Shown here in pieces: positions 1-8,299 of a stretch of 64,000 bases of DNA (within the stretch, counting starts at the first letter, position 1; each line of letters begins with the position of its first letter). Both the position numbers and the translations under genes were made by a program. This DNA comes from Kribbella rubisoli (lineage in GTDB: Bacteria; Actinomycetota; Actinomycetes; Propionibacteriales; Kribbellaceae): positions 248,001-312,000 of the forward strand of contig NZ_SHKR01000014.1 in the NCBI RefSeq assembly GCF_004217145.1, given 5' to 3'. The notes below the pieces were generated by a model. It saw nothing but the letters and a program-made list of their open reading frames with translations. It had not been told where the DNA came from and searched no databases.

Positions 1-837
1 GGCGATCGCGTCGCCGTCGAGCTGGCGGCCTACTGGGCGGTCGGCGCGCACCTGGATCCGCTTGCCGATGAACCGTTCGACATCGCGCTCGCGCCAGGAC
101 TTGATCACCAGACCGAGCGCCAGCCGGGGCCAGTGGCTGATCCGGCGCGGCGCGAGCACGACCACGTCGATCCGGCCGTCGTCGGGTGCCGCGTCCGGGA
201 AGAGCGGGATGTTCGCCTGCAGCGTGCCGACGTTGCCGATCACCACGGTCCGCGCCCGACGGCGTACCGGCGGCTCGTCGTCGACGGTGATCTCGACGTG
301 GACGAACGGGTGATTCAGGTTCTTGAGCGTCGAGACGACGTACGCCGCCCAGCCGACCCGCTTCTTCAGGTCGTCGGGCGCGTCCTCGATGATCGCGGCG
401 TCCAGGCCGAGACCCGCCATCACCACGAACCGGTCGTCCGGCAGCTGATCACCCTTGATCTGCACGCTGTCGATCCGCTGGTCCGAACCGTCGAGGAGCT
501 CGCTCAGCGCATCGTCCATCTCCAGCGAGATGCCGAGGTTGCGGGCGAGCAGGTTCCCGGTCCCGCCCGGCAGCACGGCGGCCGGGATCGCGGTCCCGGC
601 CAGCTCGGCGCAGACGACCCGGACCGTGCCGTCGCCGCCCGCGACCAGCACCAGATCGACCTTCTCCTCGATCGCCTGCCGGGCCATCCCGACCCCGGCG
701 TCGTCCTCGGTCGTCTCCAGCCACAGCGGTTCGTCGTACCCCCGCTCGGCCAGCGCGGCTTCGACGGTACGGCGGAACGGGTCGACGTCGACCTTGATCG
801 GATTCACGATGACGGCTGCCCGCCTGGCAGGACTCAC
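1..837 (-). CDS. Diacylglycerol kinase / YegS-type lipid kinase, 3' end beyond the window
   Basis: Lipid kinase of the DAGK catalytic family, expected to phosphorylate diacylglycerol or a related lipid at the membrane with ATP. The reading frame is open from the left edge to a GTG at 837, which follows a TAA in the same frame directly (838-840), so GTG 837 is the farthest possible start. The product begins VSPARRAAVIVNPIKVD and shows the nucleotide-binding GGDGT motif (in VLVAGGDGTV) and GGTGN (in VLPGGTGNLLARN). These two glycine motifs define the family. The 279 codons seen cover the catalytic domain and part of the C-terminal domain. It is divergent from the serine hydrolase, with only 27 bases between the starts. 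Confidence 0.88.
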   Translation of the reverse strand, partial: MSPARRAAVIVNPIKVDVDPFRRTVEAALAERGYDEPLWLETTEDDAGVGMARQAIEEKVDLVLVAGGDGTVRVVCAELAGTAIPAAVLPGGTGNLLARNLGISLEMDDALSELLDGSDQRIDSVQIKGDQLPDDRFVVMAGLGLDAAIIEDAPDDLKKRVGWAAYVVSTLKNLNHPFVHVEITVDDEPPVRRRARTVVIGNVGTLQANIPLFPDAAPDDGRIDVVVLAPRRISHWPRLALGLVIKSWRERDVERFIGKRIQVRADRPVGRQLDGDAIA

Positions 838-864
838 TTATTTTTGTCCGTTCGGAGAGATAGC

Positions 865-2274
865 GTGCTCGGGGTGAGCAGACTTCCACGGAGTACGCCA
901 GAAGCCCAGGGGTTGTCGGCCGCGGCGCTCGACAGTTTTGTCGGAGCGCTCGACGCCGGACAGCCGGAGATCCAGACCATCATGCTGCTGCGGCACGGCC
1001 AGGTCGTGCTGGAGGAGGCCTGGGCGCCGTACCGGCTGGACGACCCGCACCTGCTGTTCTCGGTCTCGAAGAGCTTCACGTCCACGGGCGTCGGGCTGGC
1101 GATCGACGCTGGGCTGCTGTCGCTGGACGACCAGGTCATCTCGTTCTTCGACGCCGACGAGTTGCCGGAGACGGTCAGCGAGAACCTGGCCGCGATGAAG
1201 ATCCGGCATCTGCTGACGATGACGACCGGGCACTCGCAGGACACCGTCGAGGCGCTCAGCCGCGACCGCCGGATGGTGAAGATCTTCCTCGGCCTCGAGG
1301 TGGCGCACGAGCCCGGCACGGTGTTCGTCTACAACAGCGGCGCGACGTACATGCTGTCCGCGATCGTGCAGCGGCTGACCGGCGAGCGGCTGCTCGACTA
1401 CCTGCGGCCGCGGCTGTTCGAGCCGCTCGGCGCGACCGAAGCGACCTGGCAGGTGTCGAGGGAGGGCATCACGACCGGTGGCTGGGGTCTCAGCATCAAC
1501 ACCGAGTCGCTGGCCTCCTTCGGGCAGCTCCTACTGCAGCACGGCGAGTGGAAGGGCGAGCAGCTCGTTCCGGCCGAGTGGTACGAAGCGGCCACCTCGA
1601 AGCAGGTGCCGAACGACAACGAGGAGAACCCGGACTGGAAGCAGGGCTACGGCTTCCAGTTCTGGCGCGGGCGTCACAACACGTACCGCGGTGATGGCGC
1701 GTTCGGGCAGTTCTGCCTGGTGTTCCCGGAGTACGACGCTGCGCTCATCGTCACGAGTGCGACGCGCGACATGCAGGCGATCCTCAACACGGTCTGGGAG
1801 TATCTGCTCCCGGCGCTCGAGGGCAAGGAAGTCCCGTCGGTCTCCCGCCCTTCGAAGTTGGAGTTGTTGCCGCCAACTGGTTCGACGCCGGTCGGCGGAG
1901 ACGGGCGGACGTATCGGTTCACCGAGCGCAACGATGCCGGGCTGACCGCCGTACGGCTCGACCCGGACGGGACCGGGGTCTTCACCTTCGAGGAGTTCGG
2001 CGGGGGCGGATCGCATGACATCGTTTGCGCGCCCGGCGACTGGCGCGAGCAGTCCGGCCCGGGCAGCGTCGACGACGCAAGCCCCGAGGCCGGCCTGCGG
2101 ATCGTTACCAGCGCGTACGGCGACGGCGACGCGTTCGTGGCCACGCTTCGCTGGGTCGAGACGCCGTTCGTTGCCAAGTTCACCTGTCGGGTCGCCGGTG
2201 ATTCGATGACCGTCGACGGTGAGCTCAACGTGTCGTTCGGGCCGACCGAGTTCACGCTGACCTCCGAGGTGTGA
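865..2274 (+). CDS. Serine hydrolase of the beta-lactamase / esterase EstB family
   Basis: Penicillin-binding-protein-like serine hydrolase; substrate not predictable. The SxxK nucleophile motif is SVSK near residue 66 (LLFSVSKSFTSTG) and the second catalytic motif is YNS (FVYNSGATYML) near residue 155. A C-terminal domain of about 130 residues follows, with no further motif I recognise. No signal peptide is visible, so it is probably cytoplasmic. The frame is open far upstream, but that part lies over the opposite-strand lipid kinase. GTG 865 is chosen because GGAGAG lies 5 bases before it; GTG 874 is the alternative. Length of about 469 residues fits the family. Confidence 0.85.
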   Translation: MLGVSRLPRSTPEAQGLSAAALDSFVGALDAGQPEIQTIMLLRHGQVVLEEAWAPYRLDDPHLLFSVSKSFTSTGVGLAIDAGLLSLDDQVISFFDADELPETVSENLAAMKIRHLLTMTTGHSQDTVEALSRDRRMVKIFLGLEVAHEPGTVFVYNSGATYMLSAIVQRLTGERLLDYLRPRLFEPLGATEATWQVSREGITTGGWGLSINTESLASFGQLLLQHGEWKGEQLVPAEWYEAATSKQVPNDNEENPDWKQGYGFQFWRGRHNTYRGDGAFGQFCLVFPEYDAALIVTSATRDMQAILNTVWEYLLPALEGKEVPSVSRPSKLELLPPTGSTPVGGDGRTYRFTERNDAGLTAVRLDPDGTGVFTFEEFGGGGSHDIVCAPGDWREQSGPGSVDDASPEAGLRIVTSAYGDGDAFVATLRWVETPFVAKFTCRVAGDSMTVDGELNVSFGPTEFTLTSEV

Positions 2275-2283
2275 TCCGGGTCA

Positions 2284-2312
2284 TGTCACAAAGCTGAGGC
2301 CGCCGCGTGTCC
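2284..2312 (+). promoter_or_regulatory. Possible ECF41-type promoter upstream of the epimerase
   Basis: TGTCACA at 2284-2290 matches the published -35 element of ECF41 sigma factors, which often control an adjacent epimerase, oxidoreductase or carboxymuconolactone decarboxylase. A CGTGTC stretch lies about 15-16 bases downstream, close to but not identical with the CGTC -10 element. The next gene is an NAD-dependent epimerase, as expected for this regulon. No ECF41 sigma gene lies in the window. Confidence 0.4.
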
Positions 2313-2345
2313 TCCGGGTCGTAACGACCGACGACGGAGGATGAC

Positions 2346-3284
2346 ATGAAGGTCTTGGTAGCAGGTGCGACCGGTGGATTGGGCCGGTCGCTGGTGCCGC
2401 AGCTGATCGCGGCCGGGCACGAGGTGACCGGGATGACCCGGTCGGAGTCCGGCGCGAGCAGCGTGCGGTCGTTCGGGGCGGACGTCGTACTCGCGGACGG
2501 GCTCGACGCCGCCGCCGTCCGCGCCGCCGTGGAGAAGGTGCGCCCGGAGGTCGTCGTCCACCAGATGACGGCGCTCAAGAGCGGGATCGACTTCAAGCAC
2601 TTCGACGACAGCTTCGCGATGACGAACCGGCTGCGGACCGAGGGCACCGACAACCTGCTCGCCGCATCCCAGGCTGCCGGCGTACGACGGTTCGTCGTCC
2701 AGTCGTACGCCGGCTGGAACTTGCAGCACGGTGGATCCGCCACCAAGACCGAGGCGGACCCGCTCGACCCGAACCCGGTGCCCGCGCAGCAGCAGACGAT
2801 GGCCGGGATCAAGCACCTCGAGTCGGCGGTACTGAACGCCGACGGGATCGAGGGCGTCGCCCTCCGGTACGGCAGCTTCTACGGCCCGACCGGCGACATC
2901 GGCAAGGGCGGCTCGATGGTGGAGCTGATCCAGAAGCGGCGCCTGCCGCTGATCGGCGACGGCACCGGGGTCTGGTCGTTCATCCACTACGACGACGCCG
3001 CCTCGGCGACCGTGAAGGCAGTCGAGAGCGACGTGACCGGGGTATTCCACGTCGCGGACGACGACCCGGCGCAGGCGGCGGTGTGGCTGCCGGAGTTCGC
3101 TCGCATCCTCGGCGCGAAGCCGCCGCGACACGTGCCGGCCTGGCTCGGGCGGCTCGCGGTCGGCGATGTCGGGGTCGCGGCCTTCACCGAGATTCGCGGG
3201 GCCGACAACACGCTGGCCAAGCAGACCTTCGGCTGGCAGCCCGGGTACGCGTCCTGGCGCGAAGGTTTCCGCGAAGGGCTGTAA
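2346..3284 (+). CDS. NAD(P)-dependent epimerase/dehydratase (extended SDR)
   Basis: Short-chain dehydrogenase/reductase of the extended NAD-dependent epimerase family, 312 residues, cytoplasmic. The N-terminal Rossmann nucleotide-binding motif is GATGGLG (residues 7-13). The active-site region reads RRFVVQSYAGWN and RYGSFYGPTGD. The ATG is preceded by GGAGGATG, a good ribosome binding site. The substrate is unknown: many actinobacterial members are linked to stress or small-molecule detoxification rather than sugar nucleotides. An ECF41-like promoter precedes it, which would place it under an extracytoplasmic-function sigma factor; that link is inferred from motif and gene type. Confidence 0.85.
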   Translation: MKVLVAGATGGLGRSLVPQLIAAGHEVTGMTRSESGASSVRSFGADVVLADGLDAAAVRAAVEKVRPEVVVHQMTALKSGIDFKHFDDSFAMTNRLRTEGTDNLLAASQAAGVRRFVVQSYAGWNLQHGGSATKTEADPLDPNPVPAQQQTMAGIKHLESAVLNADGIEGVALRYGSFYGPTGDIGKGGSMVELIQKRRLPLIGDGTGVWSFIHYDDAASATVKAVESDVTGVFHVADDDPAQAAVWLPEFARILGAKPPRHVPAWLGRLAVGDVGVAAFTEIRGADNTLAKQTFGWQPGYASWREGFREGL

Positions 3285-3385
3285 GCCGGAAACAGTGAGA
3301 GGTTTTCTTTACTTCGGCGTTACAAGCGAGGACGACTGCTGAAACCGGCGGGCCCTGAACTGGAAAGGACCCGCCGGGACGGCGG

Positions 3386-3515
3386 GGCGCCCCTAGGGTT
3401 CCGCTGCTGGTCGAGCTGACGGCAGGACTGGTCCGAGAGGGGAGACGACGCTCGTAGCAGGGTGTCGTTCCACGGCGGGACAAAAGCCCGGGAGGCCTTG
3501 AAAGGCCCCGGGCTG
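3386..3515 (+). ncRNA. Guanidine-I riboswitch (ykkC class)
   Basis: The leader between the epimerase and the permease contains the conserved ykkC/guanidine-I blocks in order: CTAGGGTTCCG (3393-3403), ACTGGTCCGAGAGG (3427-3440), ACGGCGGGAC (3472-3481) and AAAGCCCGGGAGG (3483-3495). The last block can instead form a strong hairpin with CCGGGCT at 3508-3514 (stem from 3485, inner stem GGCCTT/AAGGCC). This suggests that ligand binding withholds the strand from a terminator-like hairpin, giving an ON switch. The downstream genes (DUF1989 pair, carboxyltransferase, allophanate hydrolase) are the known guanidine degradation set, which favours guanidine over the ppGpp or PRPP variants. A separate hairpin at 3345-3377 precedes it and may terminate the epimerase transcript. 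Confidence 0.92.
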
Positions 3516-3556
3516 CTGTGCGTGCATTCCGGGCCCGATCCCAAGCGGAGGCCGGA

Positions 3557-5128
3557 ATGTCAGCACCCCCCGAAACACTGACCACGGATCAAATCGGCGC
3601 GCACGACCTCAGCCATTTCGGCTACGCCCAGCAGCTCTCGCGCCGGGTCGGCAGCTACGCGTCGTTCGCGGCCGGCTTCTCGTTCGTCTCGATTCTCACC
3701 ACGGTCTTCCAGCTCTTCGGCCTGGGCTTCGGCTTCGGCGGTACGGCGTTCTTCTGGACGTGGCCCGCGGTCCTCGCCGGCCAGCTGATGGTGGCGTTGT
3801 GCTTTGCCGAACTCGCCGCGCGGTACCCGTTGTCGGGCGCGATCTACCAGTGGGCCCGTCGCCTCGGCGGCGCCGTGATCGGCTGGTTCGCGGGGTGGAC
3901 GATGGTGATCGCTCAGATCATCACGCTGGCCACCGCGGCGATCGCCCTGCAGGTCGTTCTGCCTGCAGTGTGGCCCGGGTTCCAGCTGGTCGGCAGCGAT
4001 CCCGCGCTCGCTTCGAAGGACGGCGCCGCGAACGCCGTACTCCTCGGCTGCATCCTGCTCGCCGCGACCACTCTCCTGAACGCGACCAGCGTGCGGATCA
4101 CCGCAATCGTGAACTCGGTCGGCGTCACCTGTGAGCTGATTGGCGTCGTTCTGATCATCGTATTGCTGACAATGCGCGCCGAGCGCGGTCCGTCCGTCGT
4201 ACTGCACACAACGAACCTGGACAGCACGACCGGGTACGTCGTACCGCTGCTGATCTCGGCGTTGATGGCGGCGTACGTGCTGGTCGGCTTCGACAGCGCG
4301 GGCGAACTGTCGGAGGAGACGCACAAACCGCGCGCCACGACACCACGGACGATCATCCGGGCGGTCGTTGCCTCTGGCATCGGTGGTGCGTTCCTGATCA
4401 TCGCAGCGCTGATGGCCGCGCCTTCATTGACCGACGGCGATCTGGCGACGCAAGGTCTCCCCTATGTGCTGACGAGCCGGCTCGGTACGACGCCCGGGAA
4501 GCTGCTGCTGCTCGACGTCGCGCTCGCGGTCTGCGTGTGCACGCTGGCGATCCAGACGGCTGCGGCTCGGATGATCTTCTCGATGGCCCGCGACAACGTC
4601 CTGCCGGGATCGCGCGAGCTGCGCAAGGTGTCCAAGCGGACCGGTACGCCGGTCGCCGCGACCGTCGTGCCTGGTGTGCTGGCCGCCGTGTGCCTGGTCG
4701 TCAACGTGGGGAACGCGGGCCTGTTCCTCGGTCTCGCGAGCGTCTGCATCATGCTGCTTTACGTCGCGTATCTGATGGTGACGGCTCCCCTGCTGGTACG
4801 CCGCCTGACCGGCGGCGGTCTGCCCGCCGGAGTCGACGAGAACGGCCGGCCGCTGTTCTCGCTCGGGCGCTTTGGTCTGATTGTCAACATTGTCGCGGTC
4901 GCCTACGGACTCACGATGGCAATCAACCTCGGCTGGCCACGCGCCGAGGTCTACGACCCGGCCGGCGACGGCTGGTACCTCCACTACCTCCCGCTGATCA
5001 CCCTCGCCGTCGTAGCGGCTGGCGGACTCCTCGCATATCGGACCCAGCGCAGCGCGTACTACGCCTCGATCGGCATGCCGCTCCCAGCCACCGCTTCAAC
5101 CGTCGAGGCAGAGGGAGCCAGCGCATGA
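3557..5128 (+). CDS. APC-superfamily permease of the guanidine operon
   Basis: Integral membrane amino-acid/polyamine/organocation permease of 523 residues with about twelve hydrophobic segments, for example SYASFAAGFSFVSILTTVF and VLAGQLMVALCFAEL. It is the first gene after the guanidine riboswitch and most likely imports guanidine or a guanidino compound; the family alone would only say organic cation or amino acid. The start is ATG 3557 with GCGGAGG nine bases upstream. The frame extends 13 codons further back, but that part lies in the riboswitch expression platform. Its stop overlaps the next start (ATGA at 5125-5128). Confidence 0.88.
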   Translation: MSAPPETLTTDQIGAHDLSHFGYAQQLSRRVGSYASFAAGFSFVSILTTVFQLFGLGFGFGGTAFFWTWPAVLAGQLMVALCFAELAARYPLSGAIYQWARRLGGAVIGWFAGWTMVIAQIITLATAAIALQVVLPAVWPGFQLVGSDPALASKDGAANAVLLGCILLAATTLLNATSVRITAIVNSVGVTCELIGVVLIIVLLTMRAERGPSVVLHTTNLDSTTGYVVPLLISALMAAYVLVGFDSAGELSEETHKPRATTPRTIIRAVVASGIGGAFLIIAALMAAPSLTDGDLATQGLPYVLTSRLGTTPGKLLLLDVALAVCVCTLAIQTAAARMIFSMARDNVLPGSRELRKVSKRTGTPVAATVVPGVLAAVCLVVNVGNAGLFLGLASVCIMLLYVAYLMVTAPLLVRRLTGGGLPAGVDENGRPLFSLGRFGLIVNIVAVAYGLTMAINLGWPRAEVYDPAGDGWYLHYLPLITLAVVAAGGLLAYRTQRSAYYASIGMPLPATASTVEAEGASA

Positions 5129-5730
5129 ACCACGAGATGCCTGGTTCTGCCGCCTGGTCGGCGCCGGTGCGTGCGGGACGCACGATCACACTGACAGCAC
5201 TGGCCGACGGCGCGAACGCGACCGTACTGATCGTCGGCGCCGACCGCCTCGACCGCCTCAACATCCCCGACACTCTGAAGTCCCAGATGTCCGCACGCAT
5301 CAAGCCCGGCATGGTCCTGATGTCGGACCGCGGCCTCGCCCTGGCGACCGTCGTCGCCTCAACCCTCGACTGGCACGACTGCCTCACCGGTGCGCTCCCC
5401 GATCGCCTCCTCCTGCTCGAACTCACCAAGCACGGCTTCGGCGAAGCGGACCTGCACGGCTGCATCAACTTCTTCAGCAAGGTCGCCGTCGCGGACGACC
5501 CACGAGCCTCACTCGCCTACATCCCCGGCCACGCCCATGCAGGCGACACCGTGACTCTCCGAGCCGACCAGGACCTCCTGATCTTCGTCTCGACCGCACC
5601 CCACGCATTGTCGGACGGCCCCGCGGCAGGCGTCGCCGTACAGCTCGAATCGCCTGCACACGTGGAAGACCCCGACCTGCGCGAGGAAGCGGTCCGCGCA
5701 TTGCGCCTGACCCGGGAGCTGATCGCATGA
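5125..5730 (+). CDS. DUF1989 protein UAAP1, carboxyguanidine deiminase subunit
   Basis: Urea-amidolyase-associated protein of 201 residues. In other bacteria the two DUF1989 proteins of such operons form carboxyguanidine deiminase, which removes ammonia from carboxyguanidine to give allophanate. Conserved patches visible are MSARIKPGMVLMSDRGLAL, DWHDCLTG and LHGCINFFSKV; their His and Cys residues are likely metal ligands. The start codon overlaps the permease stop by four bases, and the next DUF1989 gene overlaps its stop by four bases, so the subunits are translationally coupled. Which of the two bears the active site cannot be decided from sequence alone. Confidence 0.87.
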   Translation: MNHEMPGSAAWSAPVRAGRTITLTALADGANATVLIVGADRLDRLNIPDTLKSQMSARIKPGMVLMSDRGLALATVVASTLDWHDCLTGALPDRLLLLELTKHGFGEADLHGCINFFSKVAVADDPRASLAYIPGHAHAGDTVTLRADQDLLIFVSTAPHALSDGPAAGVAVQLESPAHVEDPDLREEAVRALRLTRELIA

Positions 5731-6344
5731 CCATCACCGCGACGACCGTCGCCCTCGACTCCGTGGTCGAAGCCGGCGACGGCGCACTCGTCAGCGTGCC
5801 AACTGGTGGGCGCCTGCGGATCGTCGACCTGCACGGGAACCAAGCCGTCGACACGCTCTTCTACGACGCCCACGACATCGACAACCGGTACTCCGCCTTC
5901 GACACGATCCGCGAGCAGCGCGCCGTGTTCCTGACCACCGGATCGCGCCTGATCTCGACCAGGCTCGACGAGCTCGCCGTGATCACGGACGACACCTGCG
6001 GCCGGCATGACACCGTCGGCGGCGCGTGCTCGCAGGAGAGCAACGTCATCCGGTACGGCGAGTTCACCCGCCACCAGCACGCTTGCCGGCAGACGTTCCT
6101 GCGCTACGGCGCGGTGGCCGGCATCGGTCAGCGTCAGCTCGCCCACAACATCAACTTCTTCATGAACGTACCGGTGACGTCGACCGGCGGCCTGACGTTC
6201 GAGGACGGTCTGTCCGCGCCCGGCAAGTACGTCGAGGTCACCGCGAGTCGCGACCTGTTCGTGCTGATCAGCAATTGTCCGCAGGTCAACAATCCTTGTA
6301 ACGGCTGGGATCCGACGCCGATCCAGCTGCTGGGCTGGTGGTGA
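5727..6344 (+). CDS. DUF1989 protein UAAP2, carboxyguanidine deiminase subunit
   Basis: Second DUF1989 protein of 205 residues, partner of the preceding gene. It carries DLHGNQAVDTLFYDA, DDTCGRHDTVGGACS (a Cys/His cluster typical of the family's metal site), HNINFFMNVPV and the C-terminal NNPCNGWDPTPIQ signature. With its partner it should deiminate carboxyguanidine to allophanate in the cytoplasm. It overlaps its neighbours on both sides by four bases (ATGA upstream, GTGA at 6341-6344 downstream). The invariant-looking Cys and His positions are all present, so I see no sign of decay. Confidence 0.88.
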   Translation: MTITATTVALDSVVEAGDGALVSVPTGGRLRIVDLHGNQAVDTLFYDAHDIDNRYSAFDTIREQRAVFLTTGSRLISTRLDELAVITDDTCGRHDTVGGACSQESNVIRYGEFTRHQHACRQTFLRYGAVAGIGQRQLAHNINFFMNVPVTSTGGLTFEDGLSAPGKYVEVTASRDLFVLISNCPQVNNPCNGWDPTPIQLLGWW

Positions 6345-8299
6345 CGTTGGCCGCCGTCACAGTTGTTGCCCCAGGCACCCAAACCACGGTGCAGGATCTC
6401 GCCGGCCGGCCCGGCCTGTGGGATGTCGGCGTACCGCCGTCCGGGGCCGCCGACGAACTGACGTTCGCCCTGCTCAACGCGGCGGTCGGCAATCCGGACA
6501 CCGCGGCCGGGCTCGAGTGTGTGCTCAACGGACCGGTGCTCACCTGCGACGAGGACCGACTGGTCTGCGTCGGCGGCGCTGTCCGCAATGCGACCGTCGA
6601 CAATCTGCGCATCCGGCCAGGGATGGTCGTCCGGTGGCCGGCCGGCTCGGTGCTGGACATCGGCCCGCTCGACGGTCCCGGGATGCGCGGGTACGTCGCG
6701 ATCCAGGGCGGGCTCGACGTACCGCGCGTGCTCGGCAGCCGGTCGACGTTCATCCTCGGCGGCTTCGGTGGTCACGGCGGCAAGCCGCTCGAGGCCGGCG
6801 ACCAGATGCCACTCGGTCGGCAGGAGAACTTGTTGTCCCCGGTGTCGGTGGAGTTGCCGACGATGTCGGATTCTTGGCAGCTGCGCGTGATCCCCGGACC
6901 TCACGGAGCGCCGGAGCATCTCACTGACGAAGGTGTCGATGAGTTCTTTGCCAACAGTTGGATTGTCGACCATCGGTCCGACCGCACCGGCGTCCGGCTG
7001 ATCGGACCGACTCCCGGCTGGGCGCGGACCGACGGCGGCGAGGCCGGGCTGCATCCGTCGAACGTGCACGACTCGGCGTACCCGGTCGGCGGAATCATGC
7101 TGTCCGGCGACACCCCGGTCATCGTCGGCAAGGACGGCCCGTCCCTGGGCGGATTCGTCGTACCCGCCGTCGTGATCGAGGCCGATCGCTGGATGCTCGG
7201 CCAACTGCGCGCTGGCGACGCAGTGCAACTAGTTCCGGTGACACTAGTTGCAGCGACAGAAGCGATCGAGCACCGCCGCCGTTGGCTGACGGATCTGCGC
7301 CAGGAACCAGCCTCCATTGCCGTTTCAACCGGTACGCCGAGCCGCCCGGAGATCCTGCACCACGGCGAGCGTTCCGCGACGGCACCGTCGTACACGATCA
7401 GATGTGCCGGCGAGCGACACCTACTCGTCGAGGCCGGACCGGCCGAGCTCGACCTCACCGTCCGCGTCTGGATCCACCTGCTGGCTCAAGCCCTGCGGCA
7501 GGACCAGCCGGCGGGCGTCGCGGAGATCGTCGAAGGCGTGCGGTCCGTACTGGTCGCGGTCGACTCGTCCAGGCTCGCTTTGACCACACTCGCGGAACGG
7601 CTGGCGTTCCTCGCCGCGGGTCTGGACGATCCTGAGACTGTGGTGCTTCCGGCTCGCGAGGTGGTGCTGCCGATCGCGTTCGACCACCCCGAGGCGCACG
7701 AGGCGATGCGCCGGTACGCGACCTCGGTCCGGCCGGACGCGCCGTGGTGCCCGGACAATGTCGAGTTCATCCGGCGGGTCAACGATCTCGACACGCGGGA
7801 CGAGGTCTTCGAGATCGTGCAGGCCGCGACGTACCTGGTGGTCGGTCTCGGCGACGTCTATCTCGGTGCGCCGGTCGCGGTACCGGTCGATCCGCGGCAC
7901 CGGCTCGTCACCACGAAGTACAACCCGGCCCGGACCTGGACCCCGCAGAACGCGGTCGGGATCGGCGGGATCTACCTGTGCGTGTACGGGATGGAGGGTC
8001 CCGGTGGGTACCAGTTGGTCGGACGCACCGTCCCGGTCTGGCGGCTCTCCCCCACCGACGAGCAGCCTTGGTTGCTGAGGCAGTTCGACCTGATCAGATT
8101 CACGCCGGTCAGCGCGGAGCAACTCGCCCACGAGCGGGCCGAGATCGCCGCCGGGCGGGCAGACCTGAAGACCACACCGGCGACGTTCTCGATCGCCGAC
8201 ATACGCCGGATCGAGCAGGAGGCACCTGTGGACATTGCGACCGTGCGGGCCAGACGCCGCGCCGCGTTCGAGGCGGAGCGGGCTCGGTGGGGCGCATGA
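6341..8299 (+). CDS. Carboxyltransferase half of guanidine/urea carboxylase, without BC and BCCP domains
   Basis: Corresponds only to the central carboxyltransferase of urea/guanidine carboxylase. A KipA/AHS2-like part comes first (VVAPGTQTTVQDLAGRPGLW, then GGLDVPRVLGSRST), followed by a KipI/AHS1-like part (WCPDNVEFIRRVND, KYNPARTWTPQNAVGIGGIY, YGMEGPGGYQLVGRTV). Full carboxylases are about 1,200 residues, with an N-terminal biotin carboxylase and a C-terminal biotin carrier. Here the protein of about 652 residues begins at the AHS2 boundary and stops after AFEAERARWGA, where the carrier domain would begin. No MKM biotinylation motif is present. The start is GTG 6341 (four-base overlap) or GTG 6338. 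It needs BC and BCCP in trans, or has a changed reaction. Confidence 0.87.
   Translation: MTLAAVTVVAPGTQTTVQDLAGRPGLWDVGVPPSGAADELTFALLNAAVGNPDTAAGLECVLNGPVLTCDEDRLVCVGGAVRNATVDNLRIRPGMVVRWPAGSVLDIGPLDGPGMRGYVAIQGGLDVPRVLGSRSTFILGGFGGHGGKPLEAGDQMPLGRQENLLSPVSVELPTMSDSWQLRVIPGPHGAPEHLTDEGVDEFFANSWIVDHRSDRTGVRLIGPTPGWARTDGGEAGLHPSNVHDSAYPVGGIMLSGDTPVIVGKDGPSLGGFVVPAVVIEADRWMLGQLRAGDAVQLVPVTLVAATEAIEHRRRWLTDLRQEPASIAVSTGTPSRPEILHHGERSATAPSYTIRCAGERHLLVEAGPAELDLTVRVWIHLLAQALRQDQPAGVAEIVEGVRSVLVAVDSSRLALTTLAERLAFLAAGLDDPETVVLPAREVVLPIAFDHPEAHEAMRRYATSVRPDAPWCPDNVEFIRRVNDLDTRDEVFEIVQAATYLVVGLGDVYLGAPVAVPVDPRHRLVTTKYNPARTWTPQNAVGIGGIYLCVYGMEGPGGYQLVGRTVPVWRLSPTDEQPWLLRQFDLIRFTPVSAEQLAHERAEIAAGRADLKTTPATFSIADIRRIEQEAPVDIATVRARRRAAFEAERARWGA

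Noticed and set aside
133..864. Long + strand open frame joined to the serine hydrolase, suggesting a 713-residue protein
   Set aside because: This stretch is the antisense of a lipid kinase with intact GGDGT and GGTGN motifs; hydrolase homology begins only after 865.
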